64,000 nt of DNA from Atrina japonica (taxonomy: Eukaryota > Mollusca > Bivalvia > Pterioida > Pinnidae): the NCBI GenBank assembly GCA_030159075.1, contig BROG01000004.1, forward strand, positions 3,208,001 through 3,272,000, in the 5' to 3' direction. The notes beneath the pieces were generated by a model, which was not told where the DNA came from, made no database searches, and saw only the letters and a list, made by a program, of their open reading frames with translations. Positions within the stretch are counted from its first letter, which is position 1; each line of letters starts with the position of its first letter. Positions 23,811 through 35,758 of this stretch are shown here, piece after piece. A program made the position numbers and the translations under genes.

Positions 23811-24479
23811 ATTTGCTCAGTAAAGCAGACTTAGTACTCGAAATCAACGACAAAAATGATGTCATTTTGTTTTTTTAAGGTTAAAAAAAAAAAAAATTTA
23901 AATTATATGACAACACCCACCCACCCACACCCACACCCACACAAACGTGGCAATAATTATGACGACGTTGATACCCACTGAAGTCTAATACAGTATCCTT
24001 TCATGCTTTCCGCTCTGTAAAGGTGTAGGTAAATTCAATGATCATTATCACATAAAAATATTGACTAATGACAAACAAGGATTTGTCAGTTTTATAACCA
24101 AGATCCTTATCTACGTGATCATTTTATCAGGAAATATACATCTACAATAACACATATTTGTACTTTATCAATTTAAATAGGACAACCATCCTGCCATCGA
24201 TATTAAGTACACACGGCTTTTCTTCAAACCTGTCTCTCTATTCATATAATACAGATCAAGCTGGAGTTTGACTGCGATAAGAATTTTTATTCCTTTTGCA
24301 ACCGAAAATATGAAAAATGTTCCTTTTCCAGATAATAACTTGAGAGCAGTTTGAGATATTTTCTTTAAATTTGATACAAATGTTTGATGTCATCTGTAAA
24401 AGATTCGTTTTTAAAATTTTGAAGATGATAGACTCAACAAACCTGCCTCAACGGTTTATGACCATAAATACATTGCTAA
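23811..24479. other. Spacer, gene-free stretch
   Basis: Only a short CACCCA-rich tract near 23,910-23,945 stands out. Confidence 0.45.
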
Positions 24480-24775
24480 AGTTGGTTGGTTGTTCTTGTT
24501 GTTTAGCGTGACACTCAAGAATCTTTCACTCATATGGAAACATCACCAATGCCTGTGAGGGGCTTCAAAATTTCGCCTATGTTCGGCACTTACGGCCTTT
24601 GAGCAGTGAAGGTTCTTTACGTGCCAACACCTACTGTGACATGGGAGCCAGGTTTTCACTGTCTCGTCGAAATGACCGGAACCCGACCTGCCGCCGACTG
24701 GACTCGAACTCACGACCTCACGATTAGAATTCGAGCGCGCTACCGACTGAGCCAGCATTGCTAAAGTAGTTTTTT
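24480..24775 (-). mobile_element. Complete tRNA-derived SINE (V-SINE-like)
   Basis: The minus strand starts with a tRNA-like head: box A TGGCTCAGTCGG and box B GAGTTCGAGTCC. A conserved body follows (GTCACAGTAGGTGTTGGCAC, then AAGTGCCGAACATAGGCG) and a tail with AACAACAAGAACAACC. It is the best-preserved copy in the window and serves as reference for 5,021, 26,216 and 51,687. It is a SINE and not a functional tRNA gene, because no acceptor stem closes around the head. Confidence 0.85.
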
Positions 24776-25230
24776 TTAACAGGTAGGGGTGGAGGATCAC
24801 ATGAGGTATGTGAGCTAGATACTAATGTTCTGTTCTTTATTTCCATGATGCCAACAGAAAGCTCGTAAATTGCAAAAGTCGTAGAGAGCATAGAAGAGTT
24901 GTTATTTAGTATGAATAGTGCCTAACAGTTAGGTGAAGAATGTCAAAAAGCCATATAAACATGCTCTCTTATGAATGATTTATTCTGGGTGTCAAAACGA
25001 CTGTCCCATAAACTATTTATAATAACACAGGAATACATTGTTAAATGCTTGAAATAGTCACGAAAGAAGTGTTATGGTCGATACAGGGATAAGCAATAAG
25101 AAGCCCCTTCTCAAGAATGTTAGATAGTATTCTGTTGGGACGACCGTATACTGTGACTCGCTTTCGCCAATTAGATCTAGAAATAACTTATTACAACTAA
25201 TCCTGTTCACCAATCTCGAGGGGTTTCCAT
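24776..25230. other. Spacer, gene-free stretch
   Basis: No supported feature. Confidence 0.45.
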
Positions 25231-25420
25231 GTAACATTTGCGACGGATGTACATGCTAGCATAGGACGCTGACTCCTTCCGGACACCTGGTCCCATCCAT
25301 TTCGGGGTTCGCAATTGTGTTTTATGTTTAAACCATTTTTAATATCCAATTTGTCGTATTTGTATATGTGTCCTGGACATCTTGAAGATTTATACTTTGG
25401 TATTTGAGATTTTTTATATT
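25231..25420 (+). mobile_element. PLE 3' module, diverged subtype
   Basis: It has GACACCTGGTCCCATCC in the middle and ends ATTTATACTTTGGTATTTGA like other copies. Its left part (CTGACTCCTTCCGGACACC) matches the diverged pair at 55,140-55,440 better than the main family. Confidence 0.65.
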
Positions 25421-25880
25421 CAAATGGAGTTTCGATTATCCATTGGCAGGCATTTCCTCAGTTTTACTGTAAACTGTCTCCTTCAATAGAAAAAAAAGAA
25501 AAACAGAAAAAGTCATTACAAACATACGATTCATGACATCTAAGAAAATGGTAAAAAAAAATAACAAGCAGCCGATTTTTAAGAATGGAATTTGCAATTA
25601 ATCGTATTGAAGCGATGATCGTCCTTAACCTATTGGTGACAGAAGGGTTGTTCTATTAACACTGATAAAGGACAGAATGTTTCTTAGTGTAGGTGTATAT
25701 TTCCTGATAAAATTTGTCACTGAAATTGGTTTTTTTTCGAGGTTACATTTTTTTCAAATCATTTATACTTACCCACACTGTTGTACTGGTTAATTTATAA
25801 AATGTAAGCTGTTTTAGGCTTCGAATATTTCTAGTTTTGAATACTGCTAAACGCCATACTCAAGATTTTTAAGTTATACT
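25421..25880. other. Spacer, gene-free stretch
   Basis: No supported feature. Confidence 0.45.
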
Positions 25881-26095
25881 TTGGCGGCCAGTTTTCTAAT
25901 GGTGGAGAACAGAACCGGGTTACAATGTATCCGGGAAGAGACCACCGGCCTTCTGCAAGTAAACTGGCAACTTTCTCACAAAAATCAGTTTAGGTTCCAG
26001 CGGGGTTCGAACCTGCGCTGACCAGAAATGAGAGACGTTATTGTTCAAAGCGCGATGCTCTAACCACTCGACCACGGAGGTCCATTTAGGTTTCA
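25881..26095 (-). mobile_element. tRNA-derived SINE, second family
   Basis: The minus strand opens with GGACCTCCGTGGTCGAGTGG, a tRNA Ser/Leu-like box A, and has box B GCAGGTTCGAACCCCGC. The body (GCCAGTTTACTTGCAGAAGG) recurs at 36,235-36,478, with a short fragment at 62,905-62,965. Confidence 0.8.
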
Positions 26096-26215
26096 GTGAT
26101 CACCGCGGTCATGAACATTATAATAGTGTGAGCTGGTACAACAGATGTTTTAGGTTTATGTGTTTGATCATAAGAAAGTCGTTCATTTTTTCAAATAGTC
26201 AATATTGATAATTCT

Positions 26216-26387
26216 GTCCTTCGGACTGAGACAGTCGAGGTTAGTGTAGTGAGTGTCTGCACGTTAAAGAACCCTTGTTAGGTGTCGAGCGGCCAAAATT
26301 TGAAGCCCTTCGGATTGGTGACGTCTCCATATGAGTGAAAGATTCTTGAGTGGGACGTTAAACAACAATAAACAAACAAACAAAATA
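26216..26387 (+). mobile_element. tRNA-derived SINE (V-SINE-like), 5'-truncated
   Basis: It matches the body and tail of the 24,480 element and ends GTGGGACGTTAAACAACAAT followed by AAACAAACAAACAAA. The tRNA head is missing. Confidence 0.8.
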
Positions 26388-26471
26388 TAGTCAATATTGA
26401 AATTCTTATTCTTAGTTATGCGGTTTGTTACTCACGGGAATAAGTCGGATTGATCAAGTCCATGTAAGGTG

Positions 26472-26473
<2 letters not shown>

Positions 26474-26512
<39 letters not shown>
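26474..26512. repeat. (GT)n microsatellite
   Basis: A pure dinucleotide tract. Confidence 0.97.
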
Positions 26513-26516
<4 letters not shown>

Positions 26517-26877
26517 ACGGATTTGAAGGAATTTGAAATACTAGTGAAAATATTTTCACATACATCTATCTACAGTATAAAAAAGAATTATAAATTGATG
26601 TCCTCCGAGATGGAATGGAATGGTCGGCAGCTGAAAGTTCCCATTAAAGTCAATGTGTAAAAACAACCCCGTAGTAACATATTTTTGAAAATTGTTGATT
26701 GCAGACTTTAGGCAATTTCAAATATGATTACTGTTTCTTTCCGTCCCTTCTAGGTGAATTCATTTACCAAATATGATGAGCATAGCTCTGGATGCTTTTG
26801 ACCTAGATAAAAATGAACAGAGGATAACGCTCCGTCTAATTTAGTCGTATACATCTATCAGATATGGTGAGCGTGAA

Positions 26878-27207
26878 TTAAAGGAGCATTAGCTGTGTTT
26901 ACCAAAGACATATTTTGATTTCTTTACTTTTGGTACTTGTTCTTGATGTACATTATAACAAATAAGGGCTATACACAGGCATAAAAATTTTATATTCCTA
27001 TATGCTTTGTGAAAATAAGGTCAGGTCCAAGGTGGTATTCATATACAAATAGTATGGTTGAGTTACTCAATTGCACGTCAAAAAGCATTAAACCTGGGCT
27101 TCTCAAGCAATTTTCACAAAATATATAGGTATTTAAGAATTTGTATGCCTGTGTATATCTCTTTTTTGTTATTGTATATCAATCTAAGTAGTCTAATGCC
27201 TCTTTAA
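26878..27207. mobile_element. TTAA-flanked foldback MITE, arm B (inner)
   Basis: TTAAAGGAGCATTAG at the left and CTAATGCCTCTTTAA at the right show TTAA on both sides. It is the duplicate of 21,713-22,042. Confidence 0.85.
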
Positions 27208-28434
27208 GAACTTGCTACTTAGAATAACAACCAATATAAAATATGTAGCCGAGAGTACATGAAATGATTTGTCGTCTTTGTGTACTTGCTTCCTGTTTAG
27301 TTTTGTCAAAATTCATTCAGTAGTTTCCAAACTGACAGTATGAAAATGTCCCTCCTACTTGCGGTCTTAAGAGTTCAGAAAAATTAAATGTTGATAAACT
27401 ATCCATGTTCATGTAAACAAGTGCACTTTAGTGAATAAAAGTCTCAGATCTCAAAGTATTATATACATCTGGAAACGGAAAGATTAATTATCATATTTTA
27501 ATCGTGGTGTTGTGTTGTGCATGGTATTGTTTGTCAGAATAACAAAATATATCAACAATTTTCCTCATTGAAATGTGGCTCCTCTCTGAAGCACTTTAAA
27601 TTATGGTCGACACGACGAGCTACATGATGCAGTTTATATAGTTTGTCTAGTCGGCGCGTGTTCAAGTCTGAATAAGATCATCTAAAATATTCTGGACAGA
27701 GTGTGGCCTTTCCCGGTTACGTTGTTACCAGAATTTCTCCTCAAACCACTAACAACTAGCCGCCATCATGCTACCATGTAGAATGTGGTGTGATTCGTCG
27801 TTAGAGATAAGGCATCATAAAGCGACACCTGGTGGTAACGCATTACCTTGCATTAACATTGTAACCAAAATTATATTGTTCTATACTGTAATGCTTAACA
27901 AGGAACGATACCGAGCTGTACAACTGTCGGCCTTACATTGTTGCCGAGGATAACAAGATTCTTTTAACTTTAGTCTTTCCTTTTTGTAAAATAATTATGA
28001 TCTGAACATTGCTGAACCGACTACAAAAGAAATACAGATAACTTGGCTTTTTGTTGCATCAATTTCATAGTTTGTATAAGGAACTCACTAATAGCGTTGA
28101 TACAACCTTTATTGTAAAATTTACCATTTTGTTATCTGTCTACAATAAGGGTTAAACACTAACTCTTGTAAACGTTTTGACATTAAAAGTTGCATCATAA
28201 ACCCTCAATGTAAAACAAATATGTAAATATAAAACATATCAGTCTTAATGTAAAAATACATGTATATATATATAATGAAATTTTTGTTACCGATACCATA
28301 TCATTCTGATATTAGTTCATATGACCGTGATATTTCTATGATATCAAATTCTGGCACAAACACTTTGGTTACACTCCGGTCTTTAAATTATCACTGGATA
28401 ACATAAAATCATTTATTTTTCATTTTTCCGTTCT
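27208..28434. other. Arm B, gene-free stretch
   Basis: It mirrors 20,481-21,712 of arm A; no gene is supported. Confidence 0.4.
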
Positions 28435-28675
28435 TTGAGTTGCCTGGTCTATGGCGGTTGATCAGACGTCAGTACCGAGGATATTTCAGTTGGATTTGGC
28501 TGTGGACTCACGGCGGCTGTGACCGGTCAACAGGGGATGCTAACTCCTCCATGGCACCTGGTCCCATTTCTCGATTTACAGAGATCTGTGTTTGTCCAAT
28601 AATTACCAAATTTGTCTATATATATCCTGAACGTCCTGAGGATTTATACTTTGGTATCTGATATTTATATATATA
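28435..28675 (+). mobile_element. PLE 3' module (arm B)
   Basis: Contains GTGACCGGTCAACAGGGGAT and ends TTTATACTTTGGTATCTGAT; the duplicate of 20,255-20,480. Confidence 0.8.
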
Positions 28676-28961
28676 TTACGTTTTTCTTTTTACTTATGGT
28701 AATACAAAACAAGTAGAGACATTTGCATTGAAATTGTCATTTATTTCAATATATAGATGACGACAAAATATTGAACAAATTATCATTTAAACTATCATAT
28801 AAAAACATAAAAATAATAAAAAGGTGGCGGTGAACAAAGGCCAAAGTCGCCATCAGAAATAGAGTGCTGTATCAACAATGCAGTGCTGCTGGTGGGCTTA
28901 GCCACCCATTATCATTAACATTATATTCAGTTAATTAACTCATACAAAGGCACTTTGTCGC

Positions 28962-29312
28962 TTAAAGGGGTATTAGCTGAGTTTACCAAAAACAATTATT
29001 TCTATTTTTTTTCTACTCTTACTACTTGTACTTGATGTACAATAACAAATAAGAGCTATACACAGGCATAAAAATTCTTTTATTCCCATATATTTTGCGA
29101 AAATAATGTAAGGTCCAGTATGGTATGCATATACAAATATTAAGGTTGAATTAATCAATTGCAAGTGAATAATTGCCAAATTAGGATTCTCAAGCAATTT
29201 TCACTAAATATATAGGAATTAGGAATATCTCATTTTTGTTATTGCCTATCAATCTAAGGAGTAGAAAGGTAAAGAAATGTTATGAAACAAAAAACAGCTA
29301 ATGATCCTTTCA
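28962..29312. mobile_element. TTAA-flanked foldback MITE, arm B (outer)
   Basis: The left end is TTAAAGGGGTATTAGCTG and the right end AGCTAATGATCCTTTCAA. It is the duplicate of 19,629-19,961. Confidence 0.82.
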
Positions 29313-30169
29313 ATGACCGAGCTTTTATAATTATGTTCAAGCGGAAGCAGAGATTCTTTTTTGTAAATTGCTAGGCTGCACCTATCCAGTTGAAATCATC
29401 TGGTCGTTGGTATCGCCAAGCTCGCACTAATACGAGACTCAAGTCATATTTTGAACATCGTCATTGAAGATCTTTTCTTTTTTTGAAAGCAAATATATAG
29501 ATGTTAGAAATTTGGCGAAAATTCTATTTATTACATATTCATATCTCATAAAACAACAAAAAGTAGTCCCAAAGTTTAAAAAATATTTTGATTGGCCGAG
29601 TGAAAATAACACAGTTTACATTAAATTTAGTTAAATGATAAATCTGTATACTTCACAACCAAACTGTTAATTTTAATCAGTTTTTACTCTTAGAAAGTTT
29701 TGTTCTTTTAGTATTGTTTAAATTTCCTCATTCTCAATTCGTTTTTTTTCTTTTCTTTTTTGAAAATGCGAGATCAGCCTATAAAGTCTTATTGACAGAA
29801 AAGGTTGTTTTTATTATTTAAGCCCCCCCCCCAAAAAAAAATATATATATATGTGACTTTAGTGTTATGCTTATACAAGAGTATCCTTAATGTAAAATAA
29901 ATTACGTCAACGATCTCAACTTTTAATATAAAAAGTTTGTACAATTAAGATTATGTATAACCCTAATCTTTACTTTTTCTAAAAAGATAATACATTAATT
30001 AAAGGTTATATCTAACAATGAGGTTTGTAAATATTGCATCGTTTTGATTCTTTCTCGGCATCAAGTAGTGTCATGACATGATTGCATCTATTCAGACGTA
30101 AATTTCTTCTATGAAATTTCGTTTATAACTCCATAATGATTGATACGACTATTCTTTGAAAACTATTTC
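29313..30169. other. Arm B, gene-free stretch
   Basis: Mirrors 18,906-19,628 of arm A, plus ~110 bp (about 30,070-30,170) that A lacks and C keeps. Confidence 0.4.
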
Positions 30170-30610
30170 TTTTCCTTTTGTCAGTAATGATTTTCTTAAA
30201 AAAATATCAAATATTAAAAAAACTTCCGAGTATATTCCCAATCTTATGGAAGTGTGTAAAAGTAACGCCCCTTTACTAAAACGATAGAAATCTTCCTAAT
30301 TATATACTAGACAATAATTTATTGTACGAATCATACCCGAGTGATTTAACAAATAATTCAACGGTTAATGAATCGTTAGAAAAAATCACAATATTTGTTA
30401 AAATATAAAGGCAAAGTATTGCATGCTGGTTTAAAAGAATTGGGAGCCTACCGAGTAAGGATCCCTTTTCGCTCTTCCAAGAAATTATTTGTCTGACAGA
30501 AAACAGTGCGTTATTGTTAACACATCTACCTCCAAATTTCAGTCTACCGATGCTGGAGTGTCTCAGGGATTAGTATTTTGTACTTTTTGTTGTTTTTAAA
30601 ATATCAAATA
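30170..30610 (+). pseudogene. LINE reverse transcriptase remnant (copy B)
   Basis: The plus strand repeats the RT blocks described at 18,405-18,905: LWKCVKVTPL near 30,245, then SDRKQCVIVN and AGVSQGLVF near 30,490-30,580, still out of frame with one another. The stretch around FDKV is damaged here: only the HAGLKELGAY part remains. Confidence 0.78.
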
Positions 30611-30714
30611 TAATAAATATTGCTGATAATTAGGTATATGTGGTACGAATTTGGTAATGATACCAGCTTCATCTCAAGATGAAAAAAATAAATGAACAAA
30701 CACACTTACTAGAA

Positions 30715-31215
30715 AGTGAATAAATACAATGTACCGCCGACTTAACATGTAAAGCATACAACCAAGTAAATATATACGGTATACCACCCAGTGAATATAT
30801 ACAGCATATCACGATATATATATACAGCAGTGAATATATACGGTGTACCAACCAGTTAATATATACGGTGTACCACTCAGTGAATATATACGGTGTGTCA
30901 ACCAATTAATATATACGGTGTACCAACCAGTGTTTATATACGGCGTATCACCAGATGAATATATACGGTGTACCACCATGTTAATATATACGGCGTACTA
31001 CCTAGTGAATATTTACGGTGTTCCACCCAGTGAATATGTACGACGTATCACCAAATGAATATATACGGTGTTCCACCCAGTGAATATATACGCGTATCAC
31101 CAAATAAATACATACGGTGTACCACCATGTTACTATATACGGCGTACCACCAAGTGAATATATACGGTGTACTACCAACTGAATATTTACGGTACACCAC
31201 TAAATATTTACCATC
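30715..31215. repeat. ~28-bp minisatellite, arm B
   Basis: The inverted partner of 17,780-18,275, with TATATACGGTGTACCACC-type monomers. It has no internal (AT)n tract, unlike arm A. Confidence 0.88.
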
Positions 31216-31964
31216 TGTTGTCGCTGACATTATAAAACCATTACAGAAAAAATGTTGTTCATCATCTCATAACGGCCAATGGCTGTTCCAGGAATTGTGT
31301 ATACAACATCGGGTGCGCATTCTTTATGGAAACTTGAATTCTAATTACTTGCTTTAGCAACCACCTGTGTATAAAGACAATCTGGTCATAAAGACTGTTA
31401 TTGCTTTCCCCAATAGTACCATTTGTGTACAAATTAACTTCTATAAATACTGGTTTTGTTGTGTCCCGAAGTGGGTCTTTATATACAAGTTTCATTGTGA
31501 ATAAAATGAAAAAAGAAAAGTTGGAAAACATAATAAATAAATATATTTAAGCATTGAACTGCTTTAAGCTGAGATTGTAAGGTTTATAAATGCCAATTGG
31601 ACAACTCAAATTCATCATAAAGAACTTGCCTTTGTCCATTTTGCATTCATGGGCCAATGAATCCCAATTGACAGCAGTTCAATGCTGAAGTAAATCTATA
31701 CGATGTAACACAAATTAAACATTTTAAGTGCTTACCACTAAGTGAGTTCTTATATTTTACTTCTGCTGGACAGCAAACAATGTTCATTCAGTTGATGTTC
31801 ACATTTTATAGACCTTTAAATCAATACAGTTAGTTTTTAATTGTTTTTTATAACATTTATCAGAGTTAATAAAGTTTGCGACAAACTTTGTCACGCGTCT
31901 AGTCTGTACATTAAAAGATGTTGTTATAGCTACCGGCGTCGTTAGACCGACTAATCAATTATGG
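31216..31964. other. Arm B, gene-free stretch
   Basis: Mirrors 17,036-17,779 of arm A. Confidence 0.4.
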
Positions 31965-32195
31965 CGCGCCACAAACTCACAGCGATCAATTTATGGTCTA
32001 CTATGTGCCACAAACACAATGGTTTAACCCAACCTGAACATTCACAGCGTAGCAGATTCCACAATCAGATCATTTACGTGCGTGCCACAAACTGATTCAT
32101 TTTTACAACTTTTGTCACAAGTTGATCATTTACTATGTGCCACAAACTGATCAAATAAATTTATGGTCTATTTCCCAACCGATCATTTACAGCGT
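31965..32195. repeat. ~33-bp minisatellite, copy B
   Basis: About seven monomers of the inverted type GCCACAAACTGATCATTTAC. Confidence 0.75.
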
Positions 32196-32246
32196 TTTTA
32201 TGCAGTGCACAGCAAAATTCCTGTCAAAATTGTCCAAATGGTAGAA

Positions 32247-32403
32247 AGTCGTGCCGTCTTCGTGTAGTAGTGTTTGCAGTGAAGAAGGATCTACGCCGCC
32301 ATCAGCCATTTTGAATGCGTGCAAGTCGGAACTTTCTTCTATTCGAGATCGCCGAAATCAAGGTTGTCGAAGAAAAAGGTTTCGAAGTGCTGCTGCTTTC
32401 CAT
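32247..32403 (-). pseudogene. Truncated ankyrin-repeat pseudogene (copy B)
   Basis: The start codon (32,401-32,403) and about 40 codons remain. An internal deletion corresponding to A 16,205-16,860 removes everything after the first ankyrin unit. A small local change (AATGGC before TGATGG) places an in-frame TGA at codon 34 (32,302-32,304). The N-terminal part has also gained codons. No product with the ankyrin fold is possible. Confidence 0.85.
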
Positions 32404-33109
32404 CTTTGTAGAAATCTAATCAGTTGTCTTCCAAGACAATGAAAATGATCGTCGATTTATCAAATTTATACCCTGTAGCTAACGGTTAAAACGCGTGAGA
32501 GGAACTTATTTTTACATCAGCCAGTCATGGAGAACTTATGTGATAATTTATAGTTAACCAATGCAATCGTTTGATTTTCCGTCGTGTGTGATTTGCTTCA
32601 AGTACAAATAACATTAGTTCCTTTATCAGCTGTTGGTAGTAACTCGCGAGATGATTAGCTCTACAAGAAATAATAAAAATAACTAAAAATAAAATAGAAT
32701 TTTATCCTCAAAAATAAAATTTTGATTTTGTTTTTCAATAATAAGTTTTGTTTATATTTTATATTGTTGTTTTACATCCTGTGAAGAATTTTTGACTGAT
32801 ATGGAAATACCATCACAAATTTTTACCTGTAGCATACACTGATGCCATTACATTGAAAGTTCTTTTACCTGTCATGCCCACTGTGACACTGGGCCTGGGT
32901 TTTAAGTCTCATCCGAAATACTTTCACTTGACCAAGCGCCTGGCGCAGGAACAGTCACCACCATTTTATATAACGCTCCATCACTAAACCACAGCAAGTG
33001 GTTGTTTTCCAATAATTAAAATCATGTATAAACTATCAGAGTAGATAGAATTCCTTTATTTGATTATACATCAATATATTTCGATATATTTCTATTTTAA
33101 AAGTTTTCA
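32404..33109. other. Arm B, upstream region of ankyrin pseudogene
   Basis: Mirrors 15,391-16,074 of arm A; the TATA-like motif is at 32,466-32,471 (inverted). Confidence 0.4.
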
Positions 33110-33180
33110 CTAACAATATATTGCCTGGACATCCTAAAGATTTATACTTTGGTATCTGAGAATTTTTATATTGAGACTTA
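33110..33180 (+). mobile_element. Terminal fragment of PLE 3' module (arm B)
   Basis: TTTATACTTTGGTATCTGAG lies here in a lone terminal fragment, the duplicate of 15,329-15,390. Confidence 0.6.
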
Positions 33181-33741
33181 AAACTGAAATATTCCTCACT
33201 GCATTGAAATAAAATAAACATTTTGGCTGTGTTTTATGAATCTCATGTAAATTTGTATTGGACGAGTTCTGTGATATTAAAGAAAGGGAATACAAAATAC
33301 AAGTTTTGATATATTTTTTCATCACAAAGTATGTTTCAACGACCATTTCAATATATTGAAAAGAAACCTAAACATTTTGGCATGCAGCCGTACAAATAGA
33401 GGAATTATCAAGTTGTGCCAATACTAATATATCAAATCTGGTAAAACCGGCATTATTTGAATTTATATGGTTAATGACGAAACTACTACTGAATATGTAA
33501 TTTAATTTTATCATTAAATACAGATGGCAGAATGTGTATGTGTACGTGGACCAAAGTGCGCGCACGTGTGTGTGCGTGTGTGTGTGGAGCGAGAGCTTTT
33601 TGGTTACGGAAATAAAATTATATACGATAGTTGATTACGATAGTTTTTGCTATTTCGTTGCTTCGACCTTTCGCCAAGAAATAAATAATACGCAGAGATA
33701 TTCAGGAAAGCAAAACAGAACAAATCCTAAAGGTAGCGCGC

Positions 33742-33831
<90 letters not shown>
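33742..33831. repeat. (AG)n microsatellite
   Basis: About 90 bp with one AAAG interruption; the counterpart of the (TC)n tract in arm A. Confidence 0.98.
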
Positions 33832-33832
<1 letters not shown>

Positions 33833-34034
33833 AATGATTCTACAACCGTCATTTGAAAACGATGTTTCTTGAGAAAATCAAAATCGTGTCAGTGTGTCCG
33901 ATACCTTATCAATCATAGAACACACTGGTCCACATCAGTCTGTTCCACTGAATGGTAAGCACCACTTCATCCATTTTATTCACCAAACCGCTTACACATA
34001 TTAAGCAAGGATTTCAGAAGTAGTGTACAACAGC

Positions 34035-34400
34035 CTTCTCAAGAAGCGGAGTCAATGGGGTGTGGGTCATAAATACTTTAAAGAAGTTGTTGAAACATCC
34101 TAAGTCTCCAAATTTCAAATATATCACAAGCATAAAGGCTTCTGATTTTTCGACTCTTTACACAGCAATTCCTGACCAGAAATTCAAAAACAGACTCATG
34201 TCTATTATACAAAACTCCTCTGTAGGCCTATACACAAAACTTAAGGGACTTAAATGGACACTGGTTAAGCAGGTGGCGTTCAAGCTTCTGCATGACGAAA
34301 ATGCTATCAGAAGGAGCCATTTGGTATGGTATATTGAGGAAAACAGTCGTTAATGTCAAATTTCATAAGGACCTCAGGATACATTTATAACGAATGGAAG
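34035..34400 (+). pseudogene. Penelope-like RT N-terminal fragment
   Basis: The frame 34,060-34,353 includes FKYITSIKASDFSTLYTAIP, the RT block that carries the first catalytic aspartate in PLEs, followed by FKNRLMSIIQNS. A stop ends the frame and no YIDD region follows. The fragment sits between the (AG)n tract and the SINE head, where arm A has nothing. Confidence 0.8.
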
Positions 34401-34429
34401 TGAATGAGTATAAATAATGACCAATCCAA

Positions 34430-34515
34430 TGCACATGGTGGCCAGGCGGTTGGTGCCGTAGGTCGAAAGTTCAAACCCCAGCAGAGACTTGGTGAGTTTA
34501 TAGGTACCTTGTTAT
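34430..34515 (+). mobile_element. tRNA-like SINE head fragment (arm B)
   Basis: GGTGGCCAGGCGGTTGG and AGTTCAAACCCCAGC are box-A- and box-B-like. It is the copy of 14,585-14,662. Confidence 0.55.
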
Positions 34516-35758
34516 TTCTGTATTTGTGCTTCATATATATATATATATATATCCACCATGAGAATGATAATCATAAGTGGTCTTTATCAACATATATTCA
34601 ATTATCATTACAATTTGCAAGATATAAGAAGCATTGATAAGATTGATAAAAAGCGTAGGGTAGTTTATAAAACGTTGATCTTTTCAGAGGAGTGGTGACG
34701 TATCATGTCCCTAATTTTAGTATCCCATGCTAACCAATCACGGCAGCTTATATTCCGGAATATCATGTGCCTACAATTGTAAATTAATTTCATAATAATT
34801 ATTGCATATCATTTTTCATTTCGTCGCATGACTAATTGATGTACTTTAATCACAATTGCTTTCGAATACTAAATCATTTTGAACGTATTGAACTGTGAAT
34901 AATACTATCACGAGTTTTGTCGTCGGAATTTGGCGTTGTCGTATGTGACGATGTCGTGTCGTTGATGTTGTCGTTGGAGCCGTATCCGCTGTTGCGTTGT
35001 CACGAACGGGGTGAGGGAATGTTGGCAAAAAGAAGAGTAGAGTCGGTGTGTGTGGCGCTATGGGCCGTAAAGTAACTTAAATAGATAGAGAGTGTCGTAT
35101 TCCTTGTGGCACACAAAAATATAACTCCGGGAAGAACACTGTGTAAGTTAAACCTTGACAGTTTTGTTGAGGGTGCTTTTTCACAATTTAATTTTTATTT
35201 TCATTTTTTTTTTCTATCACAAATGTTTCCATATACAGAAGGGCGTCATATACTGCAATGTTAATCAAGATATGCGGGGATGACAACGAGCAGTATTCAA
35301 TCTCAGAGGTATATGGGTTCGTTTACATACTCATACAGATGTGTTTGAGAAACCAAAGGAGTATGCATTTTTAAATATTTCAAACCCGATAACTGATGCA
35401 AATATCACAGAATGTTGTCCTCAAACTAAAACATCATCCCAGATCTAATTCATTCAAAACTTTATACCGACTTTGATAAAAATCTGATAAAAGACGTTGA
35501 TGTGGCCTGTTTAGATATCCATGCATTAATTATGCTGGAGAAACCAAATGAGTAAACCATTGTTTGAGGATTCTTAGGTCCTCTAAGCAGAAAATTCGAT
35601 TCCAATTTGAGAAAAAGAAACTAAATATATTTAAGGGAAACCTAAATATTACCAACACAATAGACAGACCTAAACAATTTCCCCCAGTTTTCGATCACGG
35701 AATAGAATGTTGAATTATAGACTTATTGTGTATTTGTAATTATTGTTTTAATCCAGTA
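34516..35758. other. Arm B, outer gene-free stretch
   Basis: Aligns to A 13,939-14,580 and 12,499-13,077, with the 866-bp deletion junction at 35,150-35,154. Confidence 0.5.

Larger units (their letters stand above)
26754..35758 (-). repeat. Palindrome arm B (segmental duplication copy B)
   Basis: This is the inverted partner of 12,499-22,166 and is about 660 bp shorter overall. Relative to A it has lost 866 bp (A 13,073-13,938) and ~655 bp (A 16,205-16,860, most of the ankyrin ORF). It has gained or kept a PLE fragment at 33,832-34,425 and about 110 bp missing in A near 18,870. Confidence 0.93.

Noticed and set aside
24700..24775. Possible tRNA gene on the minus strand
   Set aside because: A and B boxes are present, but the sequence continues into a conserved SINE body and no acceptor stem closes; the same head occurs at 51,895-51,963.
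26040..26095. Possible tRNA-Ser/Leu gene on the minus strand
   Set aside because: It is the head of the second SINE family, repeated at 36,235-36,478 and partly at 62,905.
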